This document shows, one piece after another, positions 53,540 to 62,798 of a stretch of 64,000 nt of DNA (position 1 is its first letter; each line of letters begins with the position of its first letter). Made by a program: the position numbers and the translations under genes. Source of the DNA: an uncultured Paracoccaceae bacterium (GTDB lineage: Bacteria > Pseudomonadota > Alphaproteobacteria > Rhodobacterales > Rhodobacteraceae). The stretch lies in NCBI GenBank assembly GCA_947503175.1, contig CANNCO010000001.1, positions 1,488,001-1,552,000 on the forward strand, read 5' to 3'. The notes beneath the pieces were generated by a model. That model made no database searches, was not told where the DNA came from, and saw only the letters and a program-made list of their open reading frames with translations.

Positions 53540-55045
53540 TCAGGTGCCGATGGAGTGCTGCGTCAAACGCCGGTCGCGTCGCTCCGTCATCCGGTCGATC
53601 AGGCGGCGGGCCATCCGCAAAAGCGTATCGGCGTAAGCGGGGTCGCCCGCAAGGTCGCGGGCCTCCTGCGGGTCATTTTCGAGATCGAACAGCATCGGCG
53701 GTACGCCACCTCCGAAATGCACGTATTTCCAGCGGGTATCGCGCAGGATGCTGGCATGGGCTTGATTGGTCGTGAGGCCCAGCACGTTCTGAAACCGGGT
53801 CGGGTTGTGGGGGTGGCCGAACTCGACCTCATGCAGCACCGCGCCCCGCCATCGGGCGGGCGCCTCACCTCCCGTCAGCGGTAGCAACGACTGCCCGTCC
53901 ATCGCATCGGGCACCGTCACTCCGATCCAGTCCAGAATCGTCGGCGTGACATCGACCGATTCGGTCAATGCCGCCACCTTCTGCCCTGTCTTCCCTGCCC
54001 GCGGCTCTCGGATTATCAGCGGAACCTTGAGCGCCGGGTCGAAGACGCTTTCCTTGCCCCACATGCGTTTGTGGCCCAACATCTCGCCATGATCAGCGGT
54101 CAGAACGATCAGCGTCCGATCCGCCTGACCCGTTTCCTCAAGCCAGTCGAGGACGCGGCCAAGGTGATGGTCGACCTCGGCGACGAGCCCCAAATAGACA
54201 GCCCTGAGATCCGCAGCGATGGCATCTTCCATCCCGGCGCAATCCCCGTCGAACCCCCAGTAAAGCCCGCGAGAGGCCGGTGCCGAGAACCACGCGTCGA
54301 TGAAGGGATGATCCGGCTGGTCTCGCTGGGGCGCAGGGAGCCTCTTTGGATCAACCATCATGTTGTAAGGCGCGGGTGCAACCAGTGGCGGATGTGGCCG
54401 GATATAGGTCAGATGCGCGAACCATGGGGCATCCCGCCGGATGTTCAGCGCGGTCAGTGTCCGGTCGGTCAGATAGGCCGTATCGCTGTCAGCGGCGTCA
54501 TAAAGCGCCGGATCGCGTGGCTTTGGCGCGTTCCCGGACTGGGCAGTGGGGCGAAAGACATCCGCTATGGGACCGTCAGACTCCAGAGCAAAATCATAGC
54601 CCTTCGCGCGCAGATATCCGGGCCATTCAAGCCCGTGGTCCATCCGCATCTCAACCAGTTCACGAAACCCGGGCGCGACCCCTTCATAGGTGTTCAGAAC
54701 CGGGTCCTCGGGGTCGATGCCTTCGGGATCGGGTGCGATGTCGGAATAGCCGAACAGAAGCGGCTCATAGCCCGCCTTCCGCGCTTCGGTCGCGACAGTG
54801 GCGTTGTGACGCGCAAGGGGCGTGCCGTTGCGGATCGCCCGGTGGTTCATCGCATAAAGCCCGGTCAGAAGGCTTGCGCGGGCCGGTCCGCAGGGCACCG
54901 TGACGGTGAAATGTTTGGTGAATGTCGTGCCGGATGCGGCCAGCCTGTCGATATTCGGCGTGTCCATATGGGCGGCCAGCGGCCCGTCCAGAACCTCGGC
55001 CGCCATCTGATCGACCGTGATGAAAAGGACATTGCCCTTTTCCAT
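53540..55045 (-). CDS. Phosphonate monoester hydrolase-like phosphodiesterase (formylglycine enzyme)
   Basis: A 501-residue alkaline-phosphatase-superfamily enzyme closely similar in pattern to Rhizobium phosphonate monoester hydrolase (PMH). Metal ligands Asp12-Gln13 (ITVDQ) carry the same numbers as in that enzyme. Cys52 in VPCGPARAS is the formylglycine nucleophile, with NHRAIRN (Asn73), Tyr100 in FGYSD, RPHPP and TADHGEMLG...GKES completing the site. The position of PMH Thr107 is Asp102 here. It would cleave phosphonate or phosphate monoesters/diesters. It is the last gene of the ABC importer operon and tail-to-tail with the phn operon. No signal peptide, so it acts in the cytosol after uptake. 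Confidence 0.82.
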   Translation of the reverse strand: MEKGNVLFITVDQMAAEVLDGPLAAHMDTPNIDRLAASGTTFTKHFTVTVPCGPARASLLTGLYAMNHRAIRNGTPLARHNATVATEARKAGYEPLLFGYSDIAPDPEGIDPEDPVLNTYEGVAPGFRELVEMRMDHGLEWPGYLRAKGYDFALESDGPIADVFRPTAQSGNAPKPRDPALYDAADSDTAYLTDRTLTALNIRRDAPWFAHLTYIRPHPPLVAPAPYNMMVDPKRLPAPQRDQPDHPFIDAWFSAPASRGLYWGFDGDCAGMEDAIAADLRAVYLGLVAEVDHHLGRVLDWLEETGQADRTLIVLTADHGEMLGHKRMWGKESVFDPALKVPLIIREPRAGKTGQKVAALTESVDVTPTILDWIGVTVPDAMDGQSLLPLTGGEAPARWRGAVLHEVEFGHPHNPTRFQNVLGLTTNQAHASILRDTRWKYVHFGGGVPPMLFDLENDPQEARDLAGDPAYADTLLRMARRLIDRMTERRDRRLTQHSIGT

Positions 55046-55052
55046 CCTGTCC

Positions 55053-56084
55053 TCAGGCAGTCTCAAGCCCCGGCGCATCGTCCTGCGCGCGGGTGAAATC
55101 GAACTCTTCGGCGAAATGGCAGGCGGTGAAGTGGTCGGGCGCCATCTCGCGCAGCGGCGGAACCTCTTTCCGGCACCGGTCCTGCGCGAACTTGCACCGC
55201 GTGTTGAACTTGCAGCCGGGGGGTGGCGATGTGGGCGACGGGATCTCGCCCTCAAGCTTCTCGGTATTGCCACGATCATCCGGATCGAGCGACGGGATCG
55301 CCGACAGAAGCGCCTTGGTATAAGGGTGCCGGGGGCGCGCAAACAGCGACCGGGTGGGCGCGGTTTCGATCAACTGCCCCAGATACATCACCGCCACATG
55401 ATCGCAAACGTGGGCAACGACAGACAGGTCGTGGCTGATGAACAGAAACGAGATGCCCATATCGCGCTGAATGGATTTCAGAAGGTTCAGCACATCGGCC
55501 TGTATCGACACGTCCAGAGCCGCCACGCTCTCATCGGCCACGACGAAGCGTGGACCGGAAACCAGCGCCCGGGCGATGGAAATCCGCTGCCGCTGACCGC
55601 CTGAAAACGCATGTGGAAAGCGGCGCAGGTGTTCGAGGTTCAATCGGCAACTGGCCGCGATTTCGCGCACCCGGGTATCGGTCTCTTCGCGGGTTTTCGT
55701 CAATCCCATCACTTCCAGCGGTTCGGCGATGATGTCACGCACCGTCATGCGCGGTGACAGGGCCGCATAGGGATCCTGAAAGATCAGCTGCGCGCGTTTA
55801 CGGTAATCCTTGAGCTGCTCTTTCGAGAGCTTCCGCAGGTCATACCGCACCTGATTGTCCTGATAGATCACCTCGCCCTCGCTGATCGGTGCGGCTTTCA
55901 GAAGCGCGCGTCCCAGCGTCGTCTTGCCCGACCCGCTTTCGCCCACGAGGCCAAAGAAGCTGCCCTTGTCGATCTCGATCGTCACGCCATCGACGGCGTT
56001 GAGATACGATTTCTGGGTCAGAAGCCCGTGACCGATCTGGTACCGCACGGTCAGGTCCTTCGCACTGATGACCGGATCACTCAT
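55053..56084 (-). CDS. Oligopeptide-type ABC transporter ATP-binding protein (DppF/OppF-like)
   Basis: A 343-residue ATPase of a Dpp/Opp-type importer. It has Walker A GESGSGKTT near 51-59, signature FSGGQRQRISIARAL, Walker B FVVADESVAALD, and the C-terminal oligopeptide-transporter extension with the four-Cys-region pattern PGCKFNTRCKFAQDRC. It energises import together with the preceding DppD-like ATPase, whose stop it overlaps by four bases. The PMH-like gene follows 7 bases downstream. Confidence 0.93.
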   Translation of the reverse strand: MSDPVISAKDLTVRYQIGHGLLTQKSYLNAVDGVTIEIDKGSFFGLVGESGSGKTTLGRALLKAAPISEGEVIYQDNQVRYDLRKLSKEQLKDYRKRAQLIFQDPYAALSPRMTVRDIIAEPLEVMGLTKTREETDTRVREIAASCRLNLEHLRRFPHAFSGGQRQRISIARALVSGPRFVVADESVAALDVSIQADVLNLLKSIQRDMGISFLFISHDLSVVAHVCDHVAVMYLGQLIETAPTRSLFARPRHPYTKALLSAIPSLDPDDRGNTEKLEGEIPSPTSPPPGCKFNTRCKFAQDRCRKEVPPLREMAPDHFTACHFAEEFDFTRAQDDAPGLETA

Positions 56085-57097
56085 TCCGCGGCCCCCTTGC
56101 GCAGTTCCTGTTCGACCAGATGACAGGCTACCTCATGGCCCGGCACCGGCTCTATAAAACCCGGCACCAGCGTCTGACACGGACCCTCCATCGCCACGCT
56201 GCAGCGTGAATGGAACACACAGCCCGAGGGCCGGTTCAGGGGCGACGGGATGTCACCCGGAATGGGCGTCAGCTTGGCCTCCAGATCTTCGAGCTTCGGC
56301 AGCGCGTCGATCAGACCCCGCGTATAGGGATGGGCAGGGTTTCGGATCACCTCGCGCACCGGGCCGGTTTCCACATGGCGGCCCAGATACATCACCGCCA
56401 CCCGGTCCGCCGTCTGGGCGATGACGCCAAGATCATGGGTGATGAACAGGATGCCCATGCCGAACTCGGACACAAGATCGGTCATCAGATCGATCACCTG
56501 CGCCTGAATGGTCACATCTAGCGCAGTCGTGGGTTCGTCCGCGATCAGAAGCTTCGGCTTGGTCGACAATGCCATGGCGATCATCGCGCGTTGGCGCATC
56601 CCGCCCGAGAACTCGAACGCATACTGTTTGAACCGCTTGGCCGGGTCAGGGATGCCGACGCGGGCCAGCATCTCGACCGACAGGTCGGTGGCTTCCTTGG
56701 CGGTCATCTTGCTGTGAAGAAGAAGCTGTTCGACCATCTGGTCGCCCACGGTGATTGCCGGAGCGAAGGATGCCATCGGCTCCTGAAAGATCATCGAGAC
56801 TGCGCCGCCGCGGACCTGGATCATGTCCTTTTCGCGCTTGAGCGACAGGACATCCAAGGGCGCTTCGCCCGGAACGTTCAGGATGATCTTGCTCGACGGA
56901 TCATAGACCGTGTTGCCGCCGTTCAACTGCATCAGCGCCTTGGCGGTGACCGACTTGCCCGATCCGGATTCGCCCACAAGGCCAAGGATCTCACCCGGAG
57001 CGAGGTCGAAACTTACATTCTCGACCGCCGTAATCAGACCCTCGTCGGTCTTGAAGCGGATCGTCAGGTCCTGAACGGAAATCAGCGGCGCCGTCAT
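56081..57097 (-). CDS. Oligopeptide-type ABC transporter ATP-binding protein (DppD/OppD-like)
   Basis: A 338-residue ATPase with Walker A GESGSGKSVTAKALM, the signature FSGGMRQRAMIAMAL, Walker B LLIADEPTTALDVTIQAQVIDLM and the C-terminal oligopeptide extension (PSGCVFHSRCSVAMEGPC). It pairs with the DppF-like subunit. It overlaps the permease gene upstream and the DppF-like gene downstream by four bases each (ATGA), so all are translationally coupled. Confidence 0.93.
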   Translation of the reverse strand: MTAPLISVQDLTIRFKTDEGLITAVENVSFDLAPGEILGLVGESGSGKSVTAKALMQLNGGNTVYDPSSKIILNVPGEAPLDVLSLKREKDMIQVRGGAVSMIFQEPMASFAPAITVGDQMVEQLLLHSKMTAKEATDLSVEMLARVGIPDPAKRFKQYAFEFSGGMRQRAMIAMALSTKPKLLIADEPTTALDVTIQAQVIDLMTDLVSEFGMGILFITHDLGVIAQTADRVAVMYLGRHVETGPVREVIRNPAHPYTRGLIDALPKLEDLEAKLTPIPGDIPSPLNRPSGCVFHSRCSVAMEGPCQTLVPGFIEPVPGHEVACHLVEQELRKGAAE

Positions 57098-58278
57098 TTC
57101 TTGGTGTCCCCGTAAGGGTCAGCCGCATCACGCAACCCGTCGCCGACAAAGACAAAGGCCATGACGAGGGCGATAAAGAAAAACACCGGAATGAAGTACC
57201 ACTGGTAGTTCAGAAGAACGTCCGCCGAGGTCGTGTTCTGCAGCATCACACCCAGCGAATTTACCGGGTCTTTCAGACCCAGTCCGATGAAGCTGAGCGC
57301 CGTTTCCGACAGCACCATATAGGGGAAGGAAATCACCAGATCGACGATGATATAGGACGTGAACGACGGCAGAAGATGCCGCGCGATGATATGCCCCGGC
57401 CCCGCCCCCGACAGTTTCGCCGCCAGCACGTATTCCTGATTTCGCTCGACCAGCAGGTGCGTTCGCACACGCCGCGCCAGTGTCGGCCAGCCGATCAGAC
57501 CGAGGATGATCGATATGAAAAAGAACCGCGCCTCGGAACTCAACTCCGCCGGAAGGAACGCCGCGATCGCCATGAACAACGGGATCGCGGGCACGGTTCG
57601 GACCGCATCGGTGATCATCTGCAATATGCCGTCAATCCAGCCACCGAAATAGCCGGCCACCCCTCCTATGATCAAGGCCAGCACGAAGCTGATCAGCACG
57701 CCAAGGGTGCCCACGGCAAGCGAGGTGTAAATGGCGTGAAGCGTGCGCGAAAAGATGTCTTTGCCGGTGTCGTCCGTGCCGAACAGATGGATCTTGCCCT
57801 CATCCACACCGAACAGCTTGGTCGTGAAGGTCATGCCGAACAGTTTGTAGGGATCGCCCTGAACGAAGAACTGAACATAGCGGCGGTCTTCGGTGTCTAT
57901 CGTCGTGACCCAGCGGAAGTTCGTCGCGAGAGATCGTTCGCGTTTCACGCCATAGATAAAGGGCCGCGCCGAACACCCCGCCTCGTCACAGAACATCGGG
58001 ATCTGTGGCGCGCCGTTCGTGTAATCGGCGTTCCGGCCTGCAATCGTCGGATCATAGGGCGACAGGAACGGCGCGAAAAGGCCCATCAGGACCAGCGCCG
58101 CAAGGACCATGGCCGCGACCATGGCCGAGCGTTTCTTGCGGAAGCGGGCCCAGATCAGCTGGCCCTGCGAGGCGGTGAAATAGGCCTCGCGCGCACGTCT
58201 GCTGACCGCATCTTCGGTTTCGACGATCTGGACATGGGGGCCGGTGGTGGCTGGCACATCATTGGGGTTCTGGCTCAT
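57094..58278 (-). CDS. ABC transporter permease, DppC type with long periplasmic insert
   Basis: A 394-residue inner-membrane permease with about six helices. An N-terminal cytosolic tail of ~45 residues is followed by the first helix (MVAAMVLAALVLMGLFAPFL), then an unusually long periplasmic loop (about 75-190, including paired Cys in FCDEAGC) before the BPD_transp domain. The EAA-type loop is AAKLSGAGPGHIIARHLLPS. Standard DppC is about 300 residues; the large loop, like the long binding protein, fits the subfamily that handles larger ligands. It overlaps the DppD-like gene by 4 bases. Confidence 0.9.
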   Translation of the reverse strand: MSQNPNDVPATTGPHVQIVETEDAVSRRAREAYFTASQGQLIWARFRKKRSAMVAAMVLAALVLMGLFAPFLSPYDPTIAGRNADYTNGAPQIPMFCDEAGCSARPFIYGVKRERSLATNFRWVTTIDTEDRRYVQFFVQGDPYKLFGMTFTTKLFGVDEGKIHLFGTDDTGKDIFSRTLHAIYTSLAVGTLGVLISFVLALIIGGVAGYFGGWIDGILQMITDAVRTVPAIPLFMAIAAFLPAELSSEARFFFISIILGLIGWPTLARRVRTHLLVERNQEYVLAAKLSGAGPGHIIARHLLPSFTSYIIVDLVISFPYMVLSETALSFIGLGLKDPVNSLGVMLQNTTSADVLLNYQWYFIPVFFFIALVMAFVFVGDGLRDAADPYGDTKK

Positions 58279-58281
58279 GCC

Positions 58282-59295
58282 TCAGCCTCCCATCACGGAT
58301 TTGCGCACGCGCGGGTCGATCAGGGCCAGCGCGATATCGGTCAGGAAATTCAGCGTCACGATGGTCGCCGTCAGAAGAAAGATGATCGCGCCCGCGAGCT
58401 GCTGGTCGTTGGACCGCGCGAGGGCTTCGAGAAGCAGCGCGCCCGCCTCGGTCAGGGTCAGGATCAGCGCCACGATCGGCAACTCGTTGAAGATCCGGTT
58501 CAGGTCGAACCCGAGCGAGTTGATGATCGGGCCAAGCGCATGCCGCGCCGGGTAGCGCCACAAAAGCTGCCGGCCATAAAGCCCGCGCGCCCGGGCCGCC
58601 GTCACATAGAGCTTGCCGTTTTCGTCCAGCATCAGCGCCCGGACGGTCTGCAGCGCGAATGCGGTGGCCGACCAGCCCAGAATGAACACGGGCAGCCACG
58701 CGCGCGACAGAAAATCCCAAAGCTTCGCCATCGACCACGGCGCGTCCCGGAACTCATTCGAGAAGAGGCCGGTCAGACTGTCCCCGAACAAGACGGTCGA
58801 GACCAGCATGATCATCAGCGCCAGAAGAAAGTTGGGCATCGCAAGGCCCAGATAGCTGACGAAGCGCAGCGTGCCGTTCAGCGTGGCACTGCCGGACGAG
58901 GCCGAGATGATGCCGACGGGGATCGCGATCAGATAGGCCAGTATTAGTGATGTCAGACAGATCGCTGCGGAGATTAGAAACTTGTCGCCCAGAAGCTGAT
59001 TGATATTGACCCGTAGGATGCAGCTATCCCCGAACTCACCCTTGAAGACCACGTTGCCGACCCAGGACCCCCAGCGCACGAGGAACGGACGGTCAAGCCC
59101 CAGCCGGGCTTTCTCCGCCTCGATATCCTGAACCGAGATGGTGGAGCCTTGGGTGTTCTTGAAGGCGAGATAGCGTTCGGCGCAGGTGCCGGGCACCAGT
59201 TCCATCAGCGAGAATACGATAAGCGAGACCAGAAGCAGGGTGAACACGGCCATCGCGGCACGGATCACGGTGAATTGCAGGAATTGTAGCATCAA
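58282..59295 (-). CDS. ABC transporter permease, DppB type
   Basis: A 337-residue inner-membrane permease with six helices and the DppB-like N-terminus (MMLQFLQFTVIRAAMAVFTLLLVSLIVFSLMELVPG). Cytosolic EAA loop YVTAARARGLYGRQLLWRYPARHALGPI contacts the ATPases. It forms the translocation channel with the DppC-type partner, whose ATG is 3 bases after its stop. A 107-base gap with a strong stem-loop separates it from the binding-protein gene. Confidence 0.92.
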   Translation of the reverse strand: MMLQFLQFTVIRAAMAVFTLLLVSLIVFSLMELVPGTCAERYLAFKNTQGSTISVQDIEAEKARLGLDRPFLVRWGSWVGNVVFKGEFGDSCILRVNINQLLGDKFLISAAICLTSLILAYLIAIPVGIISASSGSATLNGTLRFVSYLGLAMPNFLLALMIMLVSTVLFGDSLTGLFSNEFRDAPWSMAKLWDFLSRAWLPVFILGWSATAFALQTVRALMLDENGKLYVTAARARGLYGRQLLWRYPARHALGPIINSLGFDLNRIFNELPIVALILTLTEAGALLLEALARSNDQQLAGAIIFLLTATIVTLNFLTDIALALIDPRVRKSVMGG

Positions 59296-59352
59296 GGTCC
59301 CCTACGCGCTGATCCGTTGAACCGAGCCTCCCCAGACCCGTGGGATCAGAAG

Positions 59353-59379
59353 GTTCCGGGCGAACGCGCCGCCCGGAAC
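59353..59379 (-). other. Stem-loop between substrate-binding protein and permease genes
   Basis: GTTCCGGGCG and CGCCCGGAAC form a perfect 10-bp stem with a 7-base loop, 24 bases past the binding-protein stop. No U-tract follows on the minus strand, so it is more likely an mRNA-stabilising or processing element that lets the binding protein be made in excess of the permeases than a full terminator. Confidence 0.7.
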
Positions 59380-59402
59380 AATGTCGTCAGTCGCGTCCGT
59401 CC

Positions 59403-61451
59403 TTATTCGTCCAGCCACCACTGGGCAGGCAGATAAGGATAGGTCCGATAGTACTCGTAGGACGTGGTCTTGAACTGCGTCACGTTCTTAAGCGCGTTCC
59501 GGTGGTACAGAGGCGCGGGCGCGCGCACCGTGCCGATGAACAGCATCTCGTCGACCATCTTCTGTGCGAGCTTCAGACCGAGAGCGTTCTGTTCGTCCGA
59601 CCCCGGTGCGGCGCCCTGGAACGCGTCGATGTCGGCGCGCATCTCGGACACCCATTCCGGTGGCTCGACACCGCTCGACCCGCCGCTTTCGATGTACTCG
59701 GCCCAGAGCATGCCGGTCCGAATGTCGAAATACCCGTCGAATGGCGGGATCCAGTAGGTGTTGTCGCCCATGTGAAGCGCGGCCGGCTGGCCTTTCCGCC
59801 ACATCATGACATCAAGCTGGTTCGAGGACTGGGCCGAACGATATTCGTCCGGCGTCACTTCCTTGACCGTCGACTGGACACCGACTTCCGACCAGCTCTG
59901 GCCCACCAGTTCGACAACTTCACCCGCAACGCCCTGCGTCGCGAACTGAAGGTTCAGGACGAGCGGATCGCCGTTGGGCAATTCGCGGAACCCGTCACCG
60001 TCGGTATCGACCATGCCCACTTCGTCCAGAAGCTGCTTGGCAAGCTCGGGATCGTACTGGGCAAACTCCTGCTCCAGTTCCGGCGGGATGAAGTCGGGGC
60101 GCGGCGAAAAGCCGGTGTACTGAACCGGTTCACCCTGACCGAAGAACGCAACCTCGTTGATCTGGTCGCGGTCCATCGCAACCGACATCGCGCGACGGAA
60201 CCGGACATCGCCGAAAACCTCGCGCTTGGCCAGGTCGTTGCTGGTCACGTTGAACGCGAATGTCGCGAACGCGATATCGGGGTTCAACTGGACCGTGAAG
60301 TCGCCACTTTCCTGATTTTCCAACAGTATAGGCGCCGAAGCCAATGTCACCGACTGGGCCTTGTAGTCGGCTTCGCCGTTGACCAGCTTCAGGATACGCA
60401 CCTCGTTATCGTTCGCGTAAAGCTCGTCCTGACGGCTGATATAGGGCAGTTGCTGACCGGTCGTGTCGACCATGTGGAAATACGGGTTCGCCACCAGCTT
60501 GCGCCCTTCGGTCGTGTCGCTGATATAGATGTGGCTTTCCAGTTGCGGCTGCGTGCCTGCGGGCAGCGCATCCACCTTGTCGGGGTTCGACAGCATCGGC
60601 GTGGGCGTATCGGTCCAGTCCGAGTTGCCGTAATAGGCCGAGACAACCGCAATGCCGTTCTCGAACCCGGCGGCCTGCGCAAGCGCGTCAGCCTCGGGAT
60701 TGATGTCGGGATGGAACTGACCCAGGAAATGCTTGGGCTGGAAGGCCGGTGCATAGGTCGTCGCGAAGTGGGCCAGAAGACCCGGCTTGGGCGATGGCAG
60801 GTTGAAGACGACCGTTGTTTCGTCCGGTGTGTCGACCGTCATCCGTTCGCCCGCCACAAGGACATAATCCTTGGGGCTTTCGATGATCTTCGGATCAAGC
60901 GCGAGGTTGTCATACCAGAACTTCACGTCAGCCGAGGTAAACGGCGCGCCGTCCGACCACTTGTGCCCCTGGCGCAGGTTGAACGTGAGCTGTGTGAAAT
61001 CGTCATTCCACTCCCACGACTTGGCGATATTCGGAACGATGGTCTGAAGATCGTCGGCATAGCGCACAAGGTTCACATGGCGGATCGACAGGAAATCGGA
61101 GGTACCGGCCTCGGTCGCGTTCGACAGCGCATTCAGCGTGCCGCCATACTGGCCAACGGAGTCGTAAGGTACGACCACCAGCGGCTCTTCCGGGATCCGT
61201 TCGGACAGTGGTGGCAAGTCGGGATTGCCGCGGATTTCGGCGTTCAGCGCCTCGATTTCCGGATTGGTCGAGAATTCCATCTCGCAGCCCGCAGCCGCTT
61301 CGAATTCCGACAGCTCGTATTGCTGCGGGAATGCCCCCGGAGCAACGCCCTGCATATCCCCCATCGTGATCGCCGGGCAGCTGGCGTAAGCGCCACCTGC
61401 CACAAGTGTTGCGACCCCTGACAGCAGGATCGTTCTCATCTTCGTTGTCAT
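59403..61451 (-). CDS. Family 5 ABC substrate-binding protein, long form
   Basis: A 682-residue periplasmic binding protein of the SBP_bac_5 (Dpp/Opp) family; typical members have 500-560 residues. The signal peptide (MRTILLSGVATLVAGGAYA) is cut before SCPA. Family segments include SWEWNDDFTQLTFNLRQGHKWSDGAPFTSADVKFW and DVRFRRAMSVAMDRDQINEVAFFGQG. I chose the ATG with GGAGG five bases before it; an upstream TTG is the alternative. Long family 5 proteins in Thermotoga and others bind oligosaccharides rather than peptides. Ligand unproven; gene context suggests a phosphonate or phosphate ester. Confidence 0.9.
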   Translation of the reverse strand: MTTKMRTILLSGVATLVAGGAYASCPAITMGDMQGVAPGAFPQQYELSEFEAAAGCEMEFSTNPEIEALNAEIRGNPDLPPLSERIPEEPLVVVPYDSVGQYGGTLNALSNATEAGTSDFLSIRHVNLVRYADDLQTIVPNIAKSWEWNDDFTQLTFNLRQGHKWSDGAPFTSADVKFWYDNLALDPKIIESPKDYVLVAGERMTVDTPDETTVVFNLPSPKPGLLAHFATTYAPAFQPKHFLGQFHPDINPEADALAQAAGFENGIAVVSAYYGNSDWTDTPTPMLSNPDKVDALPAGTQPQLESHIYISDTTEGRKLVANPYFHMVDTTGQQLPYISRQDELYANDNEVRILKLVNGEADYKAQSVTLASAPILLENQESGDFTVQLNPDIAFATFAFNVTSNDLAKREVFGDVRFRRAMSVAMDRDQINEVAFFGQGEPVQYTGFSPRPDFIPPELEQEFAQYDPELAKQLLDEVGMVDTDGDGFRELPNGDPLVLNLQFATQGVAGEVVELVGQSWSEVGVQSTVKEVTPDEYRSAQSSNQLDVMMWRKGQPAALHMGDNTYWIPPFDGYFDIRTGMLWAEYIESGGSSGVEPPEWVSEMRADIDAFQGAAPGSDEQNALGLKLAQKMVDEMLFIGTVRAPAPLYHRNALKNVTQFKTTSYEYYRTYPYLPAQWWLDE

Positions 61452-61465
61452 TATGACCTCCAAAT

Positions 61466-61475
61466 TGCGTACGCA
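61466..61475. promoter_or_regulatory. Palindrome upstream of the ABC operon
   Basis: TGCGTACGCA is a perfect 10-base palindrome with AAT/ATT flanks, 15 bases before the chosen start of the binding-protein gene and just upstream of its GGAGG. It resembles in outline the short GntR/FCD or LacI operators that often control such transporters. It would block transcription start or translation initiation if bound. Confidence 0.35.
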
Positions 61476-61694
61476 TTCCCGGTATGGCCGAGATTTGTAT
61501 CAGTTTTTCTGGCTGCTTGATTACCCATGTTCCCCACATCGACGGTGTCGGCCAAGGTGACGCACTGTCAAGCAATTCTGTCGAGGCACTTTCGGCAGCC
61601 ATTCCGCAATCTAGACACACCGATTGCCTTCATTGCAACCGGTTTCAGCAGGTCTCAACCATGGCGGGCATGAAACTCCGGCCGGAAAAAAGGC

Positions 61695-62798
61695 CTATGC
61701 AGCGTCGCTGCACCGATATTGGGCACGGGCGAGCCATTCATGGGCAATGTCAAATCCCCAGCCGGGCCGATCGGACACGGTCACATGTCCCTCTTCCACC
61801 CTATAGAGGTCCTGTTCGAACAGACCTTCCTGCCAAGGGTAATAGTCGGCACCTTCGATCGACAGCTCCAGATATTTGCCGGCATTGGGAATGGCGCGCA
61901 GAAGGTGCATCGTGAACAGCGTTACAAGCGACAGGTTCGCACAATGGGGCGTGACCGGCAGCCCCGCCTCTGCCGCCATCCGGACGACCCGCAGGGTCCG
62001 GGCGATGCCGCCCAGATACATGACATCCGGCTGCACGATATCGACCGCGCGCATGTCGATCATCCGTTTCCAGATCGGCAGCAGGCAATCCTGTTCCCCC
62101 CCGGTCACGTCGATCGTCAGCGCCTCGGCCACTTCCTTGGTCTGCTCAAGCTCCCAGTAGGGGCATGGCTCCTCGAAGTGGCAGTACCCGTGATCCTCCA
62201 GCATCCGGCCCACCTTGATGGCGCGGGGCGGCGCGTAACAGCTGTTGGCATCGATCAGCAGATCGGCATCGTTGCCCAGCGCACGCCGCATGGTCGGGAT
62301 GATCTCTTCGGTCCGGCCCGGCCATTCGTCCTGCCCCCGGCCCACCTCGGCGCCCGCGCGCACCTTGAAAGCGGTGAATCCTTTCTCTCCCTGCAGCCGG
62401 ATCATCCGCTCGGCCTCGTCCTCCGGCGTGATGTCGCGCTTCATTGACGACGCATAGGCCCGAAGCCGCCCGGGCGCCCCGCCTAGAAGTTCCACCACCG
62501 GCTTTCCGGCGACCTTGCCGCGCATATCCCAGATCGCGGTATCGACCCCGCCCATGGCGCGGCAGATATAGGAGCCCGGGAACTTGTGCTCACGCTCGGT
62601 AACAAAATCCAGAAGGTCGTCCAGATCGGTCGTGTCCCGGTCCAGAACCCACGGCGCGACCTGCCGGTGCAGCACCTGACAGGTAATGTCGGAGTGATAT
62701 GTCGACACCTGCCCCCAGCCCTCTGCCCCATCCTCTACCGTGACCCGGACGAACCCCACGAATTCATTACAAAACGTCTCGATCCGGGTGAGTTTCAT
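61695..62798 (-). CDS. Mandelate racemase/muconate lactonizing enzyme family protein
   Basis: A 367-residue enolase-superfamily enzyme, N-terminal capping domain (1-110) plus TIM barrel. Metal ligands are Asp in LLIDANSCY, Glu in CHFEEPCPYWELE and Glu in TGGEQDCLL. The base positions are a Lys-x-Arg pair (AFKVRAGAE) and the His-Asp dyad (VDIVQPDVMYLGG and TPHCANLSL), which places it in the mandelate racemase subgroup of acid-sugar dehydratases/racemases. The substrate is probably a sugar acid. Its ATG overlaps the GMC oxidoreductase stop by 4 bases; 243 bases separate it from the ABC operon. Confidence 0.88.
   Translation of the reverse strand: MKLTRIETFCNEFVGFVRVTVEDGAEGWGQVSTYHSDITCQVLHRQVAPWVLDRDTTDLDDLLDFVTEREHKFPGSYICRAMGGVDTAIWDMRGKVAGKPVVELLGGAPGRLRAYASSMKRDITPEDEAERMIRLQGEKGFTAFKVRAGAEVGRGQDEWPGRTEEIIPTMRRALGNDADLLIDANSCYAPPRAIKVGRMLEDHGYCHFEEPCPYWELEQTKEVAEALTIDVTGGEQDCLLPIWKRMIDMRAVDIVQPDVMYLGGIARTLRVVRMAAEAGLPVTPHCANLSLVTLFTMHLLRAIPNAGKYLELSIEGADYYPWQEGLFEQDLYRVEEGHVTVSDRPGWGFDIAHEWLARAQYRCSDAA

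Noticed and set aside
57376-58947. A 523-codon plus-strand frame across the two permease genes
   Set aside because: Sequence is Arg/Gln/His-rich without any fold signature and spans the junction of two well-defined permeases on the other strand.
59340-61421. A 693-codon open frame on the plus strand opposite the substrate-binding protein gene
   Set aside because: It is an antisense shadow: composition is His/Arg-rich as expected from reverse reading of a GC-rich gene, while the minus strand encodes a clear family 5 binding protein with signal peptide and ribosome site.
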